Shown in pieces: positions 1 through 8,490 of a stretch of 64,000 bases of DNA. Position 1 is the first letter of the stretch. Each line of letters begins with the position of its first letter. The notes beneath the pieces were generated by a model that had not been told where the DNA came from, searched no databases, and saw only the letters and a program-made list of their open reading frames with translations. Origin of the DNA: Streptomyces aurantiacus (GTDB lineage: Bacteria > Actinomycetota > Actinomycetes > Streptomycetales > Streptomycetaceae); NCBI RefSeq assembly GCF_001418335.1, contig NZ_LIPP01000099.1:29149-93148 (forward strand), read 5' to 3'. The position numbers were made by a program, and so were the translations under genes.

Positions 1-59
1 GTGTGTTATCTGCCGAGATCTCCCGCCAGACAGGGTCCAGGCTGGTTTATGACGGCTGG

Positions 60-2003
60 TCAGCCGGCGCAGCAGTGGTCCGTGCCGGCCGACGGGTCCG
101 GGATGTCCATGGCCGGGTTGCGGTCGAAGAAGCCGTCGGGTTCGAAGACCAGCCGTACCCGGTCGACCGGCATGACCGGCCACTGCTCGGGCCGGGGGAA
201 GTGATGGCTGCCCACGACCGGCCACAGCACCAGCTCGGCCCCGTCCAGCGAGCGGTCCTTGCGCTGCCAGACCTGTACGCCGTCCTCGCCGGGCTCCGCC
301 TGGTTCGGGTACTGCCCCCCGACGTACTGTTCGGCGGGGTCGGAGACCGTGGCCCACAGGTGCTGGTGGACGAAGGGCGCACGGCGGGCCATCACCGACT
401 CGGGTCGCGCGAACGGCCGGGTGGTGTTGGGCAGTTGCAGGCGGTACGCCGTCGGCTCGCCGTAGCGGTTCTGCCGCTGCGCGCTCTCCACCCGCCAGTG
501 CCGGGACGTCGCCGGGTTCGTGCGGCGGGCGGCCCCCGACTCCGACAGCAGGGGTGTGCGCACCATGCGGACCGCGTTGCCGTACGGGTCGTGGCGCGGG
601 TCGTCCTCCGCCTGGGCGTTCTCCTCCACCAGGCGGTTGAGCGGGCCGTCCACCGCGGCGTCCAGGCGCAGGCCGAAGTAGTGCTGGTGCGTGGGTGTCT
701 GGACGTTCGGCGAGACCACCCGGCCGTGCCGCACCTCCGCGCCCTCCTCGATGCCGGAGGCGGACAGCATCCCGGTCAGCTTGATCTCCAGCTCGATCCT
801 GCCGTCCTGGTAGAGCGACCAGTAGAAGCCGTAGTCGTAGTTGGCCACCGTCTGGAAGCTGGAGATGATCAGCCGCCGGGAGCGGCGCACCTCGCTCACC
901 CCGCGGCGCAGGTCGTTGTGCTTCCAGAGGATGCCGTCGTCCTCCTCGTGCAGGCAGATCGCCTGGGAGACCTCCTCGGCGGCGCCGTCGCCCCCGAGGT
1001 AGGCCGCGTCGAAGTAGTGGATGACGCCCAGGCAGTCGCAGCCGAGCGCGAGCGAGTTGGTCAGCGGGCCGGCCCCGTACTCGCCCCAGTCGAAGAAGTT
1101 CTTGCGGAACTGCGTGGAGCTCGGGTCGAGGTAGGGGACGTACATCTCGTTGCAGGCGGCCCGCTTGAGCACCGAGCGCCCCAGGAAACCGAGGTCGTAC
1201 AGGACCAGGCCCTCGCGGTGGGTGAAGCCGACGCGGAACTCCCAGCCCTGCCAGCTGACCCGGTGCCCGTCGACGGTGTAGCTGGGCCCCTCGGGCTGCA
1301 CCACCTCCAGGGGCTTCAGCCCTTCGCGGTCCGGGCCGAACCCGCCGGCCGACAGCGGTCCCGGCTCCTCGGAGACCGGGACGACGCCGTGGTCCTCGAC
1401 CTCCAGCACCTCCATCGTCGCCATGTCGATGAGGGGGATGACGCCCTGCACGGGGCGCACATAGGCGTTGTCGTCCTCCTGGACGCGGTGCCAGACCGAA
1501 CCCCAGGTGATCCTGCGGTCCTTGTACTTCTCCGGCACGAAGCCGCCGATGGACTCGGCGTCGATCACCGTCAACGACACGTCGTGGATGCCCCGCCGGG
1601 CCAGCGCCTCGCGGAACAGCGGGCTCTCCCGGCACGCCCTGGCCGCCGCGCGGGCCTCCGTCGAGGTGATGCCCGGCCGTCGTATGTCCACCGGCCGCCA
1701 CTCCAGGCAGCGCGGCTCGGCACCGAGCCGCACATCGATCTCCCAGGCGCCGGGCAGGTCGTGGTCCATCGCCACCAGGCCCACCCGCACCTCGCCCGCG
1801 GCGTGCAGACCGGCCATCACCTCGCGGGCGAAGTGCTCGTCGAGCACCGCGCCCCAGAACCTGGTCCGCTCCCCGAGCCGGCCGTCGGCGCGCGCCACGG
1901 CGACGGCGGCGTCGATCTCGGCGGGAGACAGCGGGTCGAGAGGGTGGGTGCGCGCACGCCGGGCGTGGACACGGGTGCTGACGCTTCCGGGCGGGTTGTG
2001 CAT
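60..2003 (-). CDS. Copper-containing primary-amine oxidase
   Basis: Oxidative deamination of a primary amine to aldehyde, ammonia and H2O2 by a topaquinone (TPQ) enzyme. At 647 aa it has the length of bacterial amine oxidases such as the Arthrobacter globiformis enzyme (AGAO). Visible catalytic set: the TPQ precursor Tyr389 in TVANYDYG, catalytic base Asp305 in FFDWGEYGAG, copper ligands His439 and His441 in THQHYF and His601 in HHFPRPEQWPVMPVD. No signal peptide is evident, so it is probably cytoplasmic. It is divergent from the GntR gene, with repeated TGGATAC/TGGATCC motifs in the 111-bp gap, so the pair is probably regulated together. The substrate cannot be read from sequence; the adjacent gamma-glutamyl-amine type genes suggest a mono- or diamine. 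Family call is very secure, substrate unknown. Confidence 0.96.
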   Translation of the reverse strand: MHNPPGSVSTRVHARRARTHPLDPLSPAEIDAAVAVARADGRLGERTRFWGAVLDEHFAREVMAGLHAAGEVRVGLVAMDHDLPGAWEIDVRLGAEPRCLEWRPVDIRRPGITSTEARAAARACRESPLFREALARRGIHDVSLTVIDAESIGGFVPEKYKDRRITWGSVWHRVQEDDNAYVRPVQGVIPLIDMATMEVLEVEDHGVVPVSEEPGPLSAGGFGPDREGLKPLEVVQPEGPSYTVDGHRVSWQGWEFRVGFTHREGLVLYDLGFLGRSVLKRAACNEMYVPYLDPSSTQFRKNFFDWGEYGAGPLTNSLALGCDCLGVIHYFDAAYLGGDGAAEEVSQAICLHEEDDGILWKHNDLRRGVSEVRRSRRLIISSFQTVANYDYGFYWSLYQDGRIELEIKLTGMLSASGIEEGAEVRHGRVVSPNVQTPTHQHYFGLRLDAAVDGPLNRLVEENAQAEDDPRHDPYGNAVRMVRTPLLSESGAARRTNPATSRHWRVESAQRQNRYGEPTAYRLQLPNTTRPFARPESVMARRAPFVHQHLWATVSDPAEQYVGGQYPNQAEPGEDGVQVWQRKDRSLDGAELVLWPVVGSHHFPRPEQWPVMPVDRVRLVFEPDGFFDRNPAMDIPDPSAGTDHCCAG

Positions 2004-2037
2004 GGTTGTGCTCCGCTCATCTGCACGGATCGCGAGA

Positions 2038-2087
2038 TTTGGATCCTGCGACCTCTAGAATGGATACATTGAGTTCATTGGATACAT
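2038..2087. promoter_or_regulatory. Operator cluster between amine oxidase and GntR genes
   Basis: TTTGGATCC (2038-2046) is followed by two copies of TGGATACAT (2061-2069 and 2079-2087, 18 bp apart). The second reads ATTGGATACAT, close to the perfect 12-bp palindrome ATTGGATCCAAT at 9920-9931 upstream of the Rieske gene. FadR/VanR-type GntR proteins commonly bind short palindromes of the TTGNATNCAA kind, so these are probable operators for the adjacent regulator. Confidence 0.6.
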
Positions 2088-2114
2088 AAGCTGTGCCGAT
2101 CAGACGGAGACCTC

Positions 2115-2837
2115 ATGGACACCGCCCCGCTCCCCGACGCGGACTCGCCCGCCGGCAAGGGAAAGGCACTCGTCGACGACACCGCCGCCGCGATCCGCGC
2201 GCGCATCCTCTCCGGCGAGATCCCCATCGGGTCGCAGCTGCGCCAGGTCGAGCTCGCGGAGCTGCTCGGCGTCAGCCGCACCCCCGTGCGGGAGGCGCTG
2301 CGTCAGCTCCAGGCGGGCGGCCTCATCGAGGTACTGCCCAACCGAGGCGCCGTGGTCCGCGTCCCCGCCCCCTGGGAGGTCCGCGAGGCCTACGAGGTCC
2401 GCGCCGAACTCGAAGGGCTCACCTGCGTCCGGGCGGTCCGCGCGGTCACCCCCGACGTGCTGCGGGAGCTGCGCGAGGCCAACGAGACAGTACGCACGGT
2501 CAGCGGCGGTTCGCCGGCCGGCGAGGGCTCCTCGCCCTCCACCGCCGCGAACGACTGCTTCCACACCCTGATCCACACCGTCGCGGGCAACAGGCGTCTG
2601 GCCCGTGCCATCAAGGACGTCAACGAGGCCTTCCCGCGCAACGTCTCCGCCCTCGTCCTCCAGGACAACCCCCGCCACCGCGAGGACAACATCCGTGAAC
2701 ACGAGCGGATCGTCGAGGCCCTCGCCGCCGAGGACGCGGAGCGGGCCCGCAGTGAGATGAAGGCCCATGTGATCAGCGCGGGCGAGCAGTTGGCCCGCTG
2801 GTACGAACAGCGGTCGGCCACCGTCTTCCGCGGCTGA
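2115..2837 (+). CDS. GntR-family (FCD domain) transcriptional regulator
   Basis: 240 aa. An N-terminal winged helix (about residues 20-90) contains LAELLGVSRTPVREALRQL, the typical GntR recognition helix, followed by VLPNRGAVV and an all-helical FCD effector domain (about 95-230, EVREAYEVRAELEGL). FCD regulators usually bind small carboxylates or amine/amino-acid derived ligands. The gene lies between the divergent amine oxidase and the converging Rieske operon, and short TGGATAC repeats sit just upstream of its start. It is therefore the likely specific regulator of the whole 0.1-9.9 kb locus, probably a repressor relieved by a pathway intermediate. Ligand not predictable. Confidence 0.93.
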   Translation: MDTAPLPDADSPAGKGKALVDDTAAAIRARILSGEIPIGSQLRQVELAELLGVSRTPVREALRQLQAGGLIEVLPNRGAVVRVPAPWEVREAYEVRAELEGLTCVRAVRAVTPDVLRELREANETVRTVSGGSPAGEGSSPSTAANDCFHTLIHTVAGNRRLARAIKDVNEAFPRNVSALVLQDNPRHREDNIREHERIVEALAAEDAERARSEMKAHVISAGEQLARWYEQRSATVFRG

Positions 2838-2863
2838 CCGGCCGTTGGGCCGGGCGCCGGGGG

Positions 2864-5368
2864 TCATCGCGCGGCTCCCGGGCCGGGCCGGGCGGTGATG
2901 CCCATCGCGTCCGGGGACAGGAAGTCCAGGTCCGCCCGTTCCTTGCCCTCCGCCAGATCCGCGAGCGCGGCGCCCAGCGCGGGCCCGAACTTGAAGCCGT
3001 GGCCGGAACAGGCCGCCGCCGTCAACACCCTGTCCTCGCCCGGCAGTCGGCCGACGGCGAACCGGTTGTTCGGCGCCATCGTGTAGCGGCAGGTGATCGT
3101 CTCCTCGACCGGCCCGTCGGCCGCCGGAAGGAACCGCGAGGCCAGACCGAGGAGCCGGTCCCGCTCGGCTTCGGTGACCGGTCCTGCGGGCACCGACGGG
3201 TCCTCCGGCGGCCCGTGGTCCAGGCCGATCTTGACGCCGGCTCCGCCGAAGGCCGGGATGCCGTACAGCAGGCCGACGTCCGGGACGTCGACGGAGAACG
3301 CGCCCAGCAGCGGCGGCTCCAGCAGGTGGCGCCGCGAGGAGCCGAGGTGCAGGTTCACGATCCGCACCACGCTCAGCGACCGGGCGAAGGCGGGCAGCAG
3401 TTCGCCGGTCCAGGGGCCCGCGCACACGACCAGCCGGTCCGCGTGCAGGACGCCTTGCTCCGTGTCGACCCGTACGCCCTCGCCGTCCCGGCGCCAGCCG
3501 AGCACGGCGCAGCCGTCCCGCCGGTCCACGCCGTGCGCGCGGCCCAGCGCCGCCAGCGCGGTGAGTGTGGCATGGGCGTCGATGACACCGGCGGCCGGAT
3601 CGTGGACCGCGGAGAAGCCCTCGCACAGGCGCAGCCCGGGGAAGAGTTCCGCGGCACGGACGTGGTCCACGGTCTCGCAGCCGGGGCCGCGCAGGGTGCC
3701 CGGTGTGTCCACCGCCCTGGCGTACAGGCCCCCGGTGGTCGTCACCAGCCGTTGCCCGGAGGCGGCTTCGAGGTCCTCCCAGGCGCCGTAGGCGGTGTCG
3801 ACCAAGCCGTCCCAGACCTCGGCGGGATAGGCCCGCCGGATCATCCGCGTCCTGCCGTGCGAGGAGCCCTCGGTGTGACCGGCGGGGAACCGGTCGAGGT
3901 GGATCACGCTCGCGCCGCGGACCGCCAACTGCCAGGCGGCGGACGAGCCGTGGACACCGGCCCCGACGACGATCACATCGGCCCGGTCGCCGGCGGCCCC
4001 CGGAACAGGGGTGGTGCCGGTGCTGGTGCTGGTGCTGGTGCTGGTGCTGGTGCTGGTGCTGGTCGACGGGGTGCCGGACGTCGCCTCCCGCGCTCCCCGG
4101 CGGCGCCGTTCGCGTGCGGTCAGGGCGGCGATGAGCGCGTCCACGTCGTCCGCGCTGTTGTATACGTGCAGCGAGGCCCGGGCGACCCGGTCCAGGCCGC
4201 GCCTGCCCAGGTCCCACTGCCCGTGCGAGGCGGGAACGGTCGTCAGCCGGAATCCGGTGGCCCGCAGGTCCCGTACGGTCCGGCGCGGGTCCTCGTCCTC
4301 GCGCAGGAACGTCACGATGCCCGAGGCCGCCGCCGCCGGATCGGTCCGACGGATTCCCGGTACGTCCGCCAGCCCGGTCCGCAGCCGTTCCGCCAGGGCC
4401 GTCACGTGGTCGTGGATCAGCGGGACACCGAGGTCGAGTGCCTCGTCCAGGGCCGTGCCCAGGCCCAGCCGCAGCGCGTGGGAGGACTCCCACGTCTCGT
4501 AGCGCCGCGCCCCCGGCATCACCTCGTACCGGTAGGCCGCCGACCACTGCGCACCGCGTACGTCCGGAGCGGCGGGCCTGGCCCGCGCCCGCAGCTCCGG
4601 ACCGACGTACAGCAGGCCCGTACCCCGTGGCCCGCGCAGGAACTTGCGGCCGGTGGCGACGACGATGGCGCAGCGCATCTCCTCGACGTCGACCGGGAGT
4701 TGGCCGAGCGACTGCGTCGCGTCCAGCAGCAGCGGCACCCCCGCGCGGGCGGCCAGTGCGCCCACCTCGGCCACCGGCTCCACCAGCCCGGAGGACGTGG
4801 GGACATGAGCTGTCGTCACGAGTGCCGCGGGCTCGCGCAGGGCGATCTCCAGTGCGCCGAGGTCCACCTGCCCGCTCGCGTCGGCCGGCAGCACCTCAAG
4901 GACGATGCCGTGCGAGTCCCGCATCTCCAGCAGGTGCAGGGCGGAGCTGACATAGGTGGAGGAAGAGGCCAGAACCCGGTCGCCCGCCTTGAGCCGCAGG
5001 GCTCCGAGCGCCCGCTGCCAGGCGCTGGAGGCGCTGTCCACCAGGGCGATGTCCTGCGGCGCGGCGCCGATCAGCCGGGCCGCCGAGTGGTACACCCGCT
5101 CCGTGCGGTCGGCCAGCGCCTCGGCCGCTTCGTAGCCGCCGAGCAGCGCCTCCAGGCGCAGGTGGTCGGTGACGGCGGCCAGCGTCGCCGTGCTGGGCAG
5201 CGCCGCCCCGGCGGCGTTCATGTGGTGGGCGTGGCGCATGCCGGGGGTGGCGGCGCGCAGTGCGGCGACATCCAGGGCAGGCCTGCCGGGCGCCGACGGG
5301 GGCACGGGAACCGCGGTCCTGTCGGTACTCGCGGTCGTGTCGGTACTCGCGGTCGTGTCGGTACTCAT
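2864..5368 (-). CDS. Fusion protein: class-V aminotransferase-fold PLP enzyme plus FAD-dependent amine oxidase
   Basis: 834 aa in one uninterrupted frame. Residues about 20-420 are a class-V aminotransferase/cysteine-desulfurase-fold domain with PLP lysine Lys242 in ATGRKFLRGPRGTG. Residues 435-450 are eight Ser-Thr pairs encoded by a hexanucleotide repeat. Residues about 460-834 are a DAO-family flavoprotein of the sarcosine oxidase/N-methyltryptophan oxidase/PuuB type, with VIVVGAGVHGSS for FAD binding. Cys760 in TCRYTMAPNN sits where sarcosine oxidase binds FAD covalently. The N-terminus carries a second repeat (18-bp units, 5321-5366) giving STDTTA repeats. The ATG overlaps the aldehyde dehydrogenase stop as ATGA. 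The two parts are normally separate enzymes. An internal GTG at VPGAAGDRADV could start a separate oxidase, but no clear Shine-Dalgarno is seen. Likely role: oxidation and transamination or lyase steps on a gamma-glutamylated or N-alkyl amine. Confidence 0.85.
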   Translation of the reverse strand: MSTDTTASTDTTASTDRTAVPVPPSAPGRPALDVAALRAATPGMRHAHHMNAAGAALPSTATLAAVTDHLRLEALLGGYEAAEALADRTERVYHSAARLIGAAPQDIALVDSASSAWQRALGALRLKAGDRVLASSSTYVSSALHLLEMRDSHGIVLEVLPADASGQVDLGALEIALREPAALVTTAHVPTSSGLVEPVAEVGALAARAGVPLLLDATQSLGQLPVDVEEMRCAIVVATGRKFLRGPRGTGLLYVGPELRARARPAAPDVRGAQWSAAYRYEVMPGARRYETWESSHALRLGLGTALDEALDLGVPLIHDHVTALAERLRTGLADVPGIRRTDPAAAASGIVTFLREDEDPRRTVRDLRATGFRLTTVPASHGQWDLGRRGLDRVARASLHVYNSADDVDALIAALTARERRRRGAREATSGTPSTSTSTSTSTSTSTSTGTTPVPGAAGDRADVIVVGAGVHGSSAAWQLAVRGASVIHLDRFPAGHTEGSSHGRTRMIRRAYPAEVWDGLVDTAYGAWEDLEAASGQRLVTTTGGLYARAVDTPGTLRGPGCETVDHVRAAELFPGLRLCEGFSAVHDPAAGVIDAHATLTALAALGRAHGVDRRDGCAVLGWRRDGEGVRVDTEQGVLHADRLVVCAGPWTGELLPAFARSLSVVRIVNLHLGSSRRHLLEPPLLGAFSVDVPDVGLLYGIPAFGGAGVKIGLDHGPPEDPSVPAGPVTEAERDRLLGLASRFLPAADGPVEETITCRYTMAPNNRFAVGRLPGEDRVLTAAACSGHGFKFGPALGAALADLAEGKERADLDFLSPDAMGITARPGPGAAR
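4019..4060 (-). repeat. Seven GGTGCT hexanucleotide repeats (Ser-Thr linker)
   Basis: Seven perfect GGTGCT units on the plus strand (AGCACC on the coding strand) encode the Ser-Thr linker between the PLP and FAD domains of the fusion gene. Copy-number change would lengthen or shorten the linker by two residues without breaking frame. Confidence 0.9.
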
Positions 5369-6816
5369 AGTGCGACGACCACCGCCTTGCGCTCGCAGTA
5401 GGAGTACAGGGCGTCGTCGCCCAGGTCCCGGCCCAGGCCGGAGTCGCCGAGTCCACCGAAGGGCAGCGCCGGGTCGAAGATGTTGTAGGTGTTGATCCAC
5501 ACCGTTCCGGCGCGCAGCCGCGCTGCCGTGCGGTGGGCGCGGGAGAGGTCCCTGGTCCATACGCCGGCGGCGAGCCCGTAGGTGGTGTCGTTGGCGATGG
5601 CGACGGCTTCTTCGTCGTCCTCGAAGGCCATCACTCCCAGCACGGGGCCGAAGATCTCCTCGCGGGCGATCCGCATGCTGTTGGTGACGTCCGTGAACAG
5701 CGCCGGTTCGACGAAGTAGCCCGGCCGGTCCGGTATGTGGCCGCCGGTCACCAGTTTCGCGCCCTCGGCGACACCGGCCTCGACGTACGACAGGACCTGG
5801 GTGCGCTGTTCCTCGGAGACCAGCGGGCCGACGGTGATCCCGCCGTCCAGGCCGTTGCCGACGGGGACCTTGCGCACCGCGTCGGCCAGGCGTTCCTCCA
5901 TCTCCGCGAGGACGGAGCGCTGGACCAGCAGCCTGCTGCCGGCCGTGCACATCTGCCCGGAGTGGCCGAAGGCGGCCCGCACGGCGGTGGTGACGGCGGC
6001 GTCGAGGTCGGCGTCGGCGAAGACGATGTTGGGGCTCTTGCCGCCGAGCTCCAGGGTGAGGCGTTTGACGGTGGGAGCGGCGGCGCTCATCACCAGTTTG
6101 CCGACCTCGGTGGAGCCGGTGAAGGACACCTTGGCGACCCCCGGGTGCGCGGTGAGCGCGGCGCCCACCTCGCCGTCGCCGGTGAGTACGTTGAGCACTC
6201 CGGCCGGCAGTCCCGCCTCGGCGCACAGGGCGGCGACGCGGAGCATGGTCAGCGGGGTCTGTTCGGCGGGCTTGAGCACGACGGTGCAGCCCGCGGCGAG
6301 TGCGGGGGCCAGCTTGAAACAGCCGGTCATGATCGGGAAGTTCCACGGCAGGATCAGCGCGGCCACCCCGACGGGTTCGGGCACCGTGTAGACGTGGTGT
6401 CCCGGATCCAGGGGCACGACCGTGCCGGTCAGCCGGGCGGGGGCGCCCGCGAAGTGGCGGAACGTCCTGGCGCTCATCGCGGTGTCGGCGCGCGAGCGTT
6501 CGACGGGTTTGCCGTTGTCCCGGGTCTCCAGCACCGCCAGTTCCTCGGCGTGCTCCTCGATCAGCTCGGCGATCCGGTGCAGCACCCGGCTCCGCTCGGC
6601 GACCGGCAGGCCGCGCCAGCGGCCGTCCTCGTGTGCCCGAGTGGCCGCGGCCACGGCGTCGTCGACGTCCTGCGGCGTGGCCTGCGCGACCCGGCTCAGG
6701 ACGGTCTCCGAGGCGGGGTCGAGGACGGGGAACGTCCGGCGGTCGCCGGGGGCGATCCACCGGCCGTCGACGAAGAAGGGCTCCAGCGGCGCGGGTTGGG
6801 CCTTGAACGTGGTCAT
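5365..6816 (-). CDS. NAD(P)-dependent aldehyde dehydrogenase
   Basis: 483 aa, the usual length of a PuuC/BetB-type aldehyde dehydrogenase. It has the PWNFP motif (ALILPWNFPIM), general base Glu256 in LTLELGGKSPN, nucleophile Cys290 in SGQMCTAGSR, and EEIFGPVL near the C-terminus. It should oxidise the aldehyde made by the amine oxidase or by the FAD oxidase domain encoded immediately downstream. Its stop overlaps the fusion gene's ATG (ATGA), so the two are translationally coupled. A 93-bp gap with short GCGGACTGCCGG repeats separates it from the upstream ligase gene. The exact aldehyde is unknown; gamma-glutamylamino-aldehyde is a reasonable guess by analogy with the Puu pathway. Confidence 0.95.
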   Translation of the reverse strand: MTTFKAQPAPLEPFFVDGRWIAPGDRRTFPVLDPASETVLSRVAQATPQDVDDAVAAATRAHEDGRWRGLPVAERSRVLHRIAELIEEHAEELAVLETRDNGKPVERSRADTAMSARTFRHFAGAPARLTGTVVPLDPGHHVYTVPEPVGVAALILPWNFPIMTGCFKLAPALAAGCTVVLKPAEQTPLTMLRVAALCAEAGLPAGVLNVLTGDGEVGAALTAHPGVAKVSFTGSTEVGKLVMSAAAPTVKRLTLELGGKSPNIVFADADLDAAVTTAVRAAFGHSGQMCTAGSRLLVQRSVLAEMEERLADAVRKVPVGNGLDGGITVGPLVSEEQRTQVLSYVEAGVAEGAKLVTGGHIPDRPGYFVEPALFTDVTNSMRIAREEIFGPVLGVMAFEDDEEAVAIANDTTYGLAAGVWTRDLSRAHRTAARLRAGTVWINTYNIFDPALPFGGLGDSGLGRDLGDDALYSYCERKAVVVAL

Positions 6817-6909
6817 GGCGTCTTCCGTGAGGTGTGGGCCGGCCGCGGAGGGCCGGGGGCGGACTCCCGGGGTGCGGACTGCCGGGATGCGGACTGCCGG
6901 GGTGTGCGG

Positions 6910-8490
6910 TCAGACGAAGTCGAAGTACTCGCGCTGCTCCCAGTCCGAGACATGCGCCAGGTAGCGCGCGAACTCCGCGCGTTTGATCGTGGTGAGCCAG
7001 GAGACGACGTCCCGGCCGAGCGCGTCGGCGAAGACCGGGTCCGCGTCGAGCGCGTCCAGCGCCTGGGCGAGCGAGCCGGGCAGGGCGCGGGCTCCGACGT
7101 CGTACGGGTCGGTGGTCGGCGGTCCCGGGTCGAGTCGCCGGGCCATCCCGTCCATCCCGCTGACCACCTGCGAGGCGATGTAGAGGTACGGGTTCGCCGC
7201 CGGCTCGCCGGATCTGTTCTCCAGCCGGGTGCCTCCCCCGCCCTGGGCGCCGACGACCCGCACCATGGCGCCCTTGTTGTCGATGCCCCACACGACCCGG
7301 TCGGGAGCCAGCGACATCGGCAGGTACCGCTTGTAGCCGTTGACGGTGGGCGTGGTGAAGACGGTGGCGGCGGGCGCGTGTGCCAGCAGCCCGGCGAGGT
7401 AGTGCCGGCCCACCCGGGACAGCGTCTCCCCCGGCGCCGAGCCGGGCGCCGGGTCGAAGACGGCCTCGCCGGTGGCCCGGGAGCGCAGCGACTGGTGCAG
7501 GTGCCAGCCGCTCGACGCGGTCTCCGCCGTGGCGGGGCGGGACATGAACGTCGCGTGGTAGCCGTTCCGGTGGCAGATCTGCCGCACCGCCGCACGAGCC
7601 AGCAGCGCGTCGTCCGCGGCCTGCCCCGCGTCGCGCGCGTCCAGCGTCAGCTCCAGCTGGCTGGGCCCGAACTCCAACTCCAGGGAACGCAACGGCAGAT
7701 CGAGTCCGGTGAGCCCGCGGTACAGCAGGCCCACCAGGTCGTCGAGCCGGTCCAGGCCCTCCTCGTGCAGCAGTTGCGCGCCGCTGGTGAGGGGCTCCAC
7801 CTCCGGTGCCGGGCCGGGGGCGCCGGGCCGTCCGACGGCCACCGGCGCGGGCACGCCCCCGGCGGGACGGTACACATGGAACTCCAGCTCCACACCGACC
7901 GTGAGGTCGTACCCCGTGTCCGCCAGGGCGGCCAGCCTGTCGCGCAGCAGACCGCGCGAGCAGAACGCCGCCGGGGTGCCGTCGGGGTGGTAGAGGTCGC
8001 ACAGGATCCAGCCGGTCCGATCGGCCCACGGCAGTACCCGGAACGTCGTCATGTCGGGCACCAGGACGATGTCGCCGGCCCCGGCGAAGCGACCGCCGGT
8101 CAGCATCCCGCCGCCGCGCTCACCGCCAACCCCGCCGCCGGTCGCGCCGCCGGTGTCGCCGCCCGAGAAGACGGGGAAGACGGTCCGGCCGGAGGTGTCC
8201 TTCAGGAGCAGGGAGGACGGCGCGGTGACTCCCGAGCGCAGTGCGCCGGGTACCGCCTCTCGCGTCAGCGTCTTGCCCCGCAGCACCCCGTGCTGGTCGG
8301 CGAAGGAGAACCGCACCCGTTCCAGGCCGAGTTCGTCGATCACCCGGCGGACGTGCCCGGCGGCCACGTGCTGCCGCTCGTCCCACAGGCCGTGCCGCTC
8401 GACGAAGCCACCGGCTCCGGCGGAGGTCAGCGGGCGGGCGGCGGGTCCGTCACCGCCCTGCGCCCGCGGCCGCTCGTCAGCGCTGCGCAT
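6910..8490 (-). CDS. Glutamine synthetase-like ligase (probable gamma-glutamyl-amine synthetase)
   Basis: 526 aa. Conserved glutamine synthetase fold: beta-grasp N-terminus (RVRFSFADQHGVLRGK), metal-binding GVELEFHVY, HATFMSRP followed by SSGWHLHQSL (ATP/metal loop), and TRLENRSGEPAANPYLY (glutamate-binding Arg region). Gly/Ala-rich insertions and the sequence style fit the PuuA/GlnA3/GlnA4/TdnQ group that glutamylates amines rather than ammonia. Neighbouring amine oxidase, aldehyde dehydrogenase and FAD oxidase genes support an ATP-dependent gamma-glutamylation of an amine substrate. ATG 8490 has GGGAGGT seven to eight bases upstream and overlaps the Rieske stop by 14 bp. A role in ammonium assimilation is unlikely from context. 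Confidence 0.88.
   Translation of the reverse strand: MRSADERPRAQGGDGPAARPLTSAGAGGFVERHGLWDERQHVAAGHVRRVIDELGLERVRFSFADQHGVLRGKTLTREAVPGALRSGVTAPSSLLLKDTSGRTVFPVFSGGDTGGATGGGVGGERGGGMLTGGRFAGAGDIVLVPDMTTFRVLPWADRTGWILCDLYHPDGTPAAFCSRGLLRDRLAALADTGYDLTVGVELEFHVYRPAGGVPAPVAVGRPGAPGPAPEVEPLTSGAQLLHEEGLDRLDDLVGLLYRGLTGLDLPLRSLELEFGPSQLELTLDARDAGQAADDALLARAAVRQICHRNGYHATFMSRPATAETASSGWHLHQSLRSRATGEAVFDPAPGSAPGETLSRVGRHYLAGLLAHAPAATVFTTPTVNGYKRYLPMSLAPDRVVWGIDNKGAMVRVVGAQGGGGTRLENRSGEPAANPYLYIASQVVSGMDGMARRLDPGPPTTDPYDVGARALPGSLAQALDALDADPVFADALGRDVVSWLTTIKRAEFARYLAHVSDWEQREYFDFV

Noticed and set aside
3..2072. 689-codon plus-strand frame opposite the amine oxidase
   Set aside because: Antisense frame of a clear copper amine oxidase; composition is Arg/Val/Leu/Gly-rich with no motif, a normal by-product of high GC.
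5369..8029. Upstream extension of the fusion-gene frame to 1721 codons
   Set aside because: The extension overlaps the aldehyde dehydrogenase and GS-like genes in another frame and gives Arg/Pro-rich nonsense. The true start is ATG 5368.
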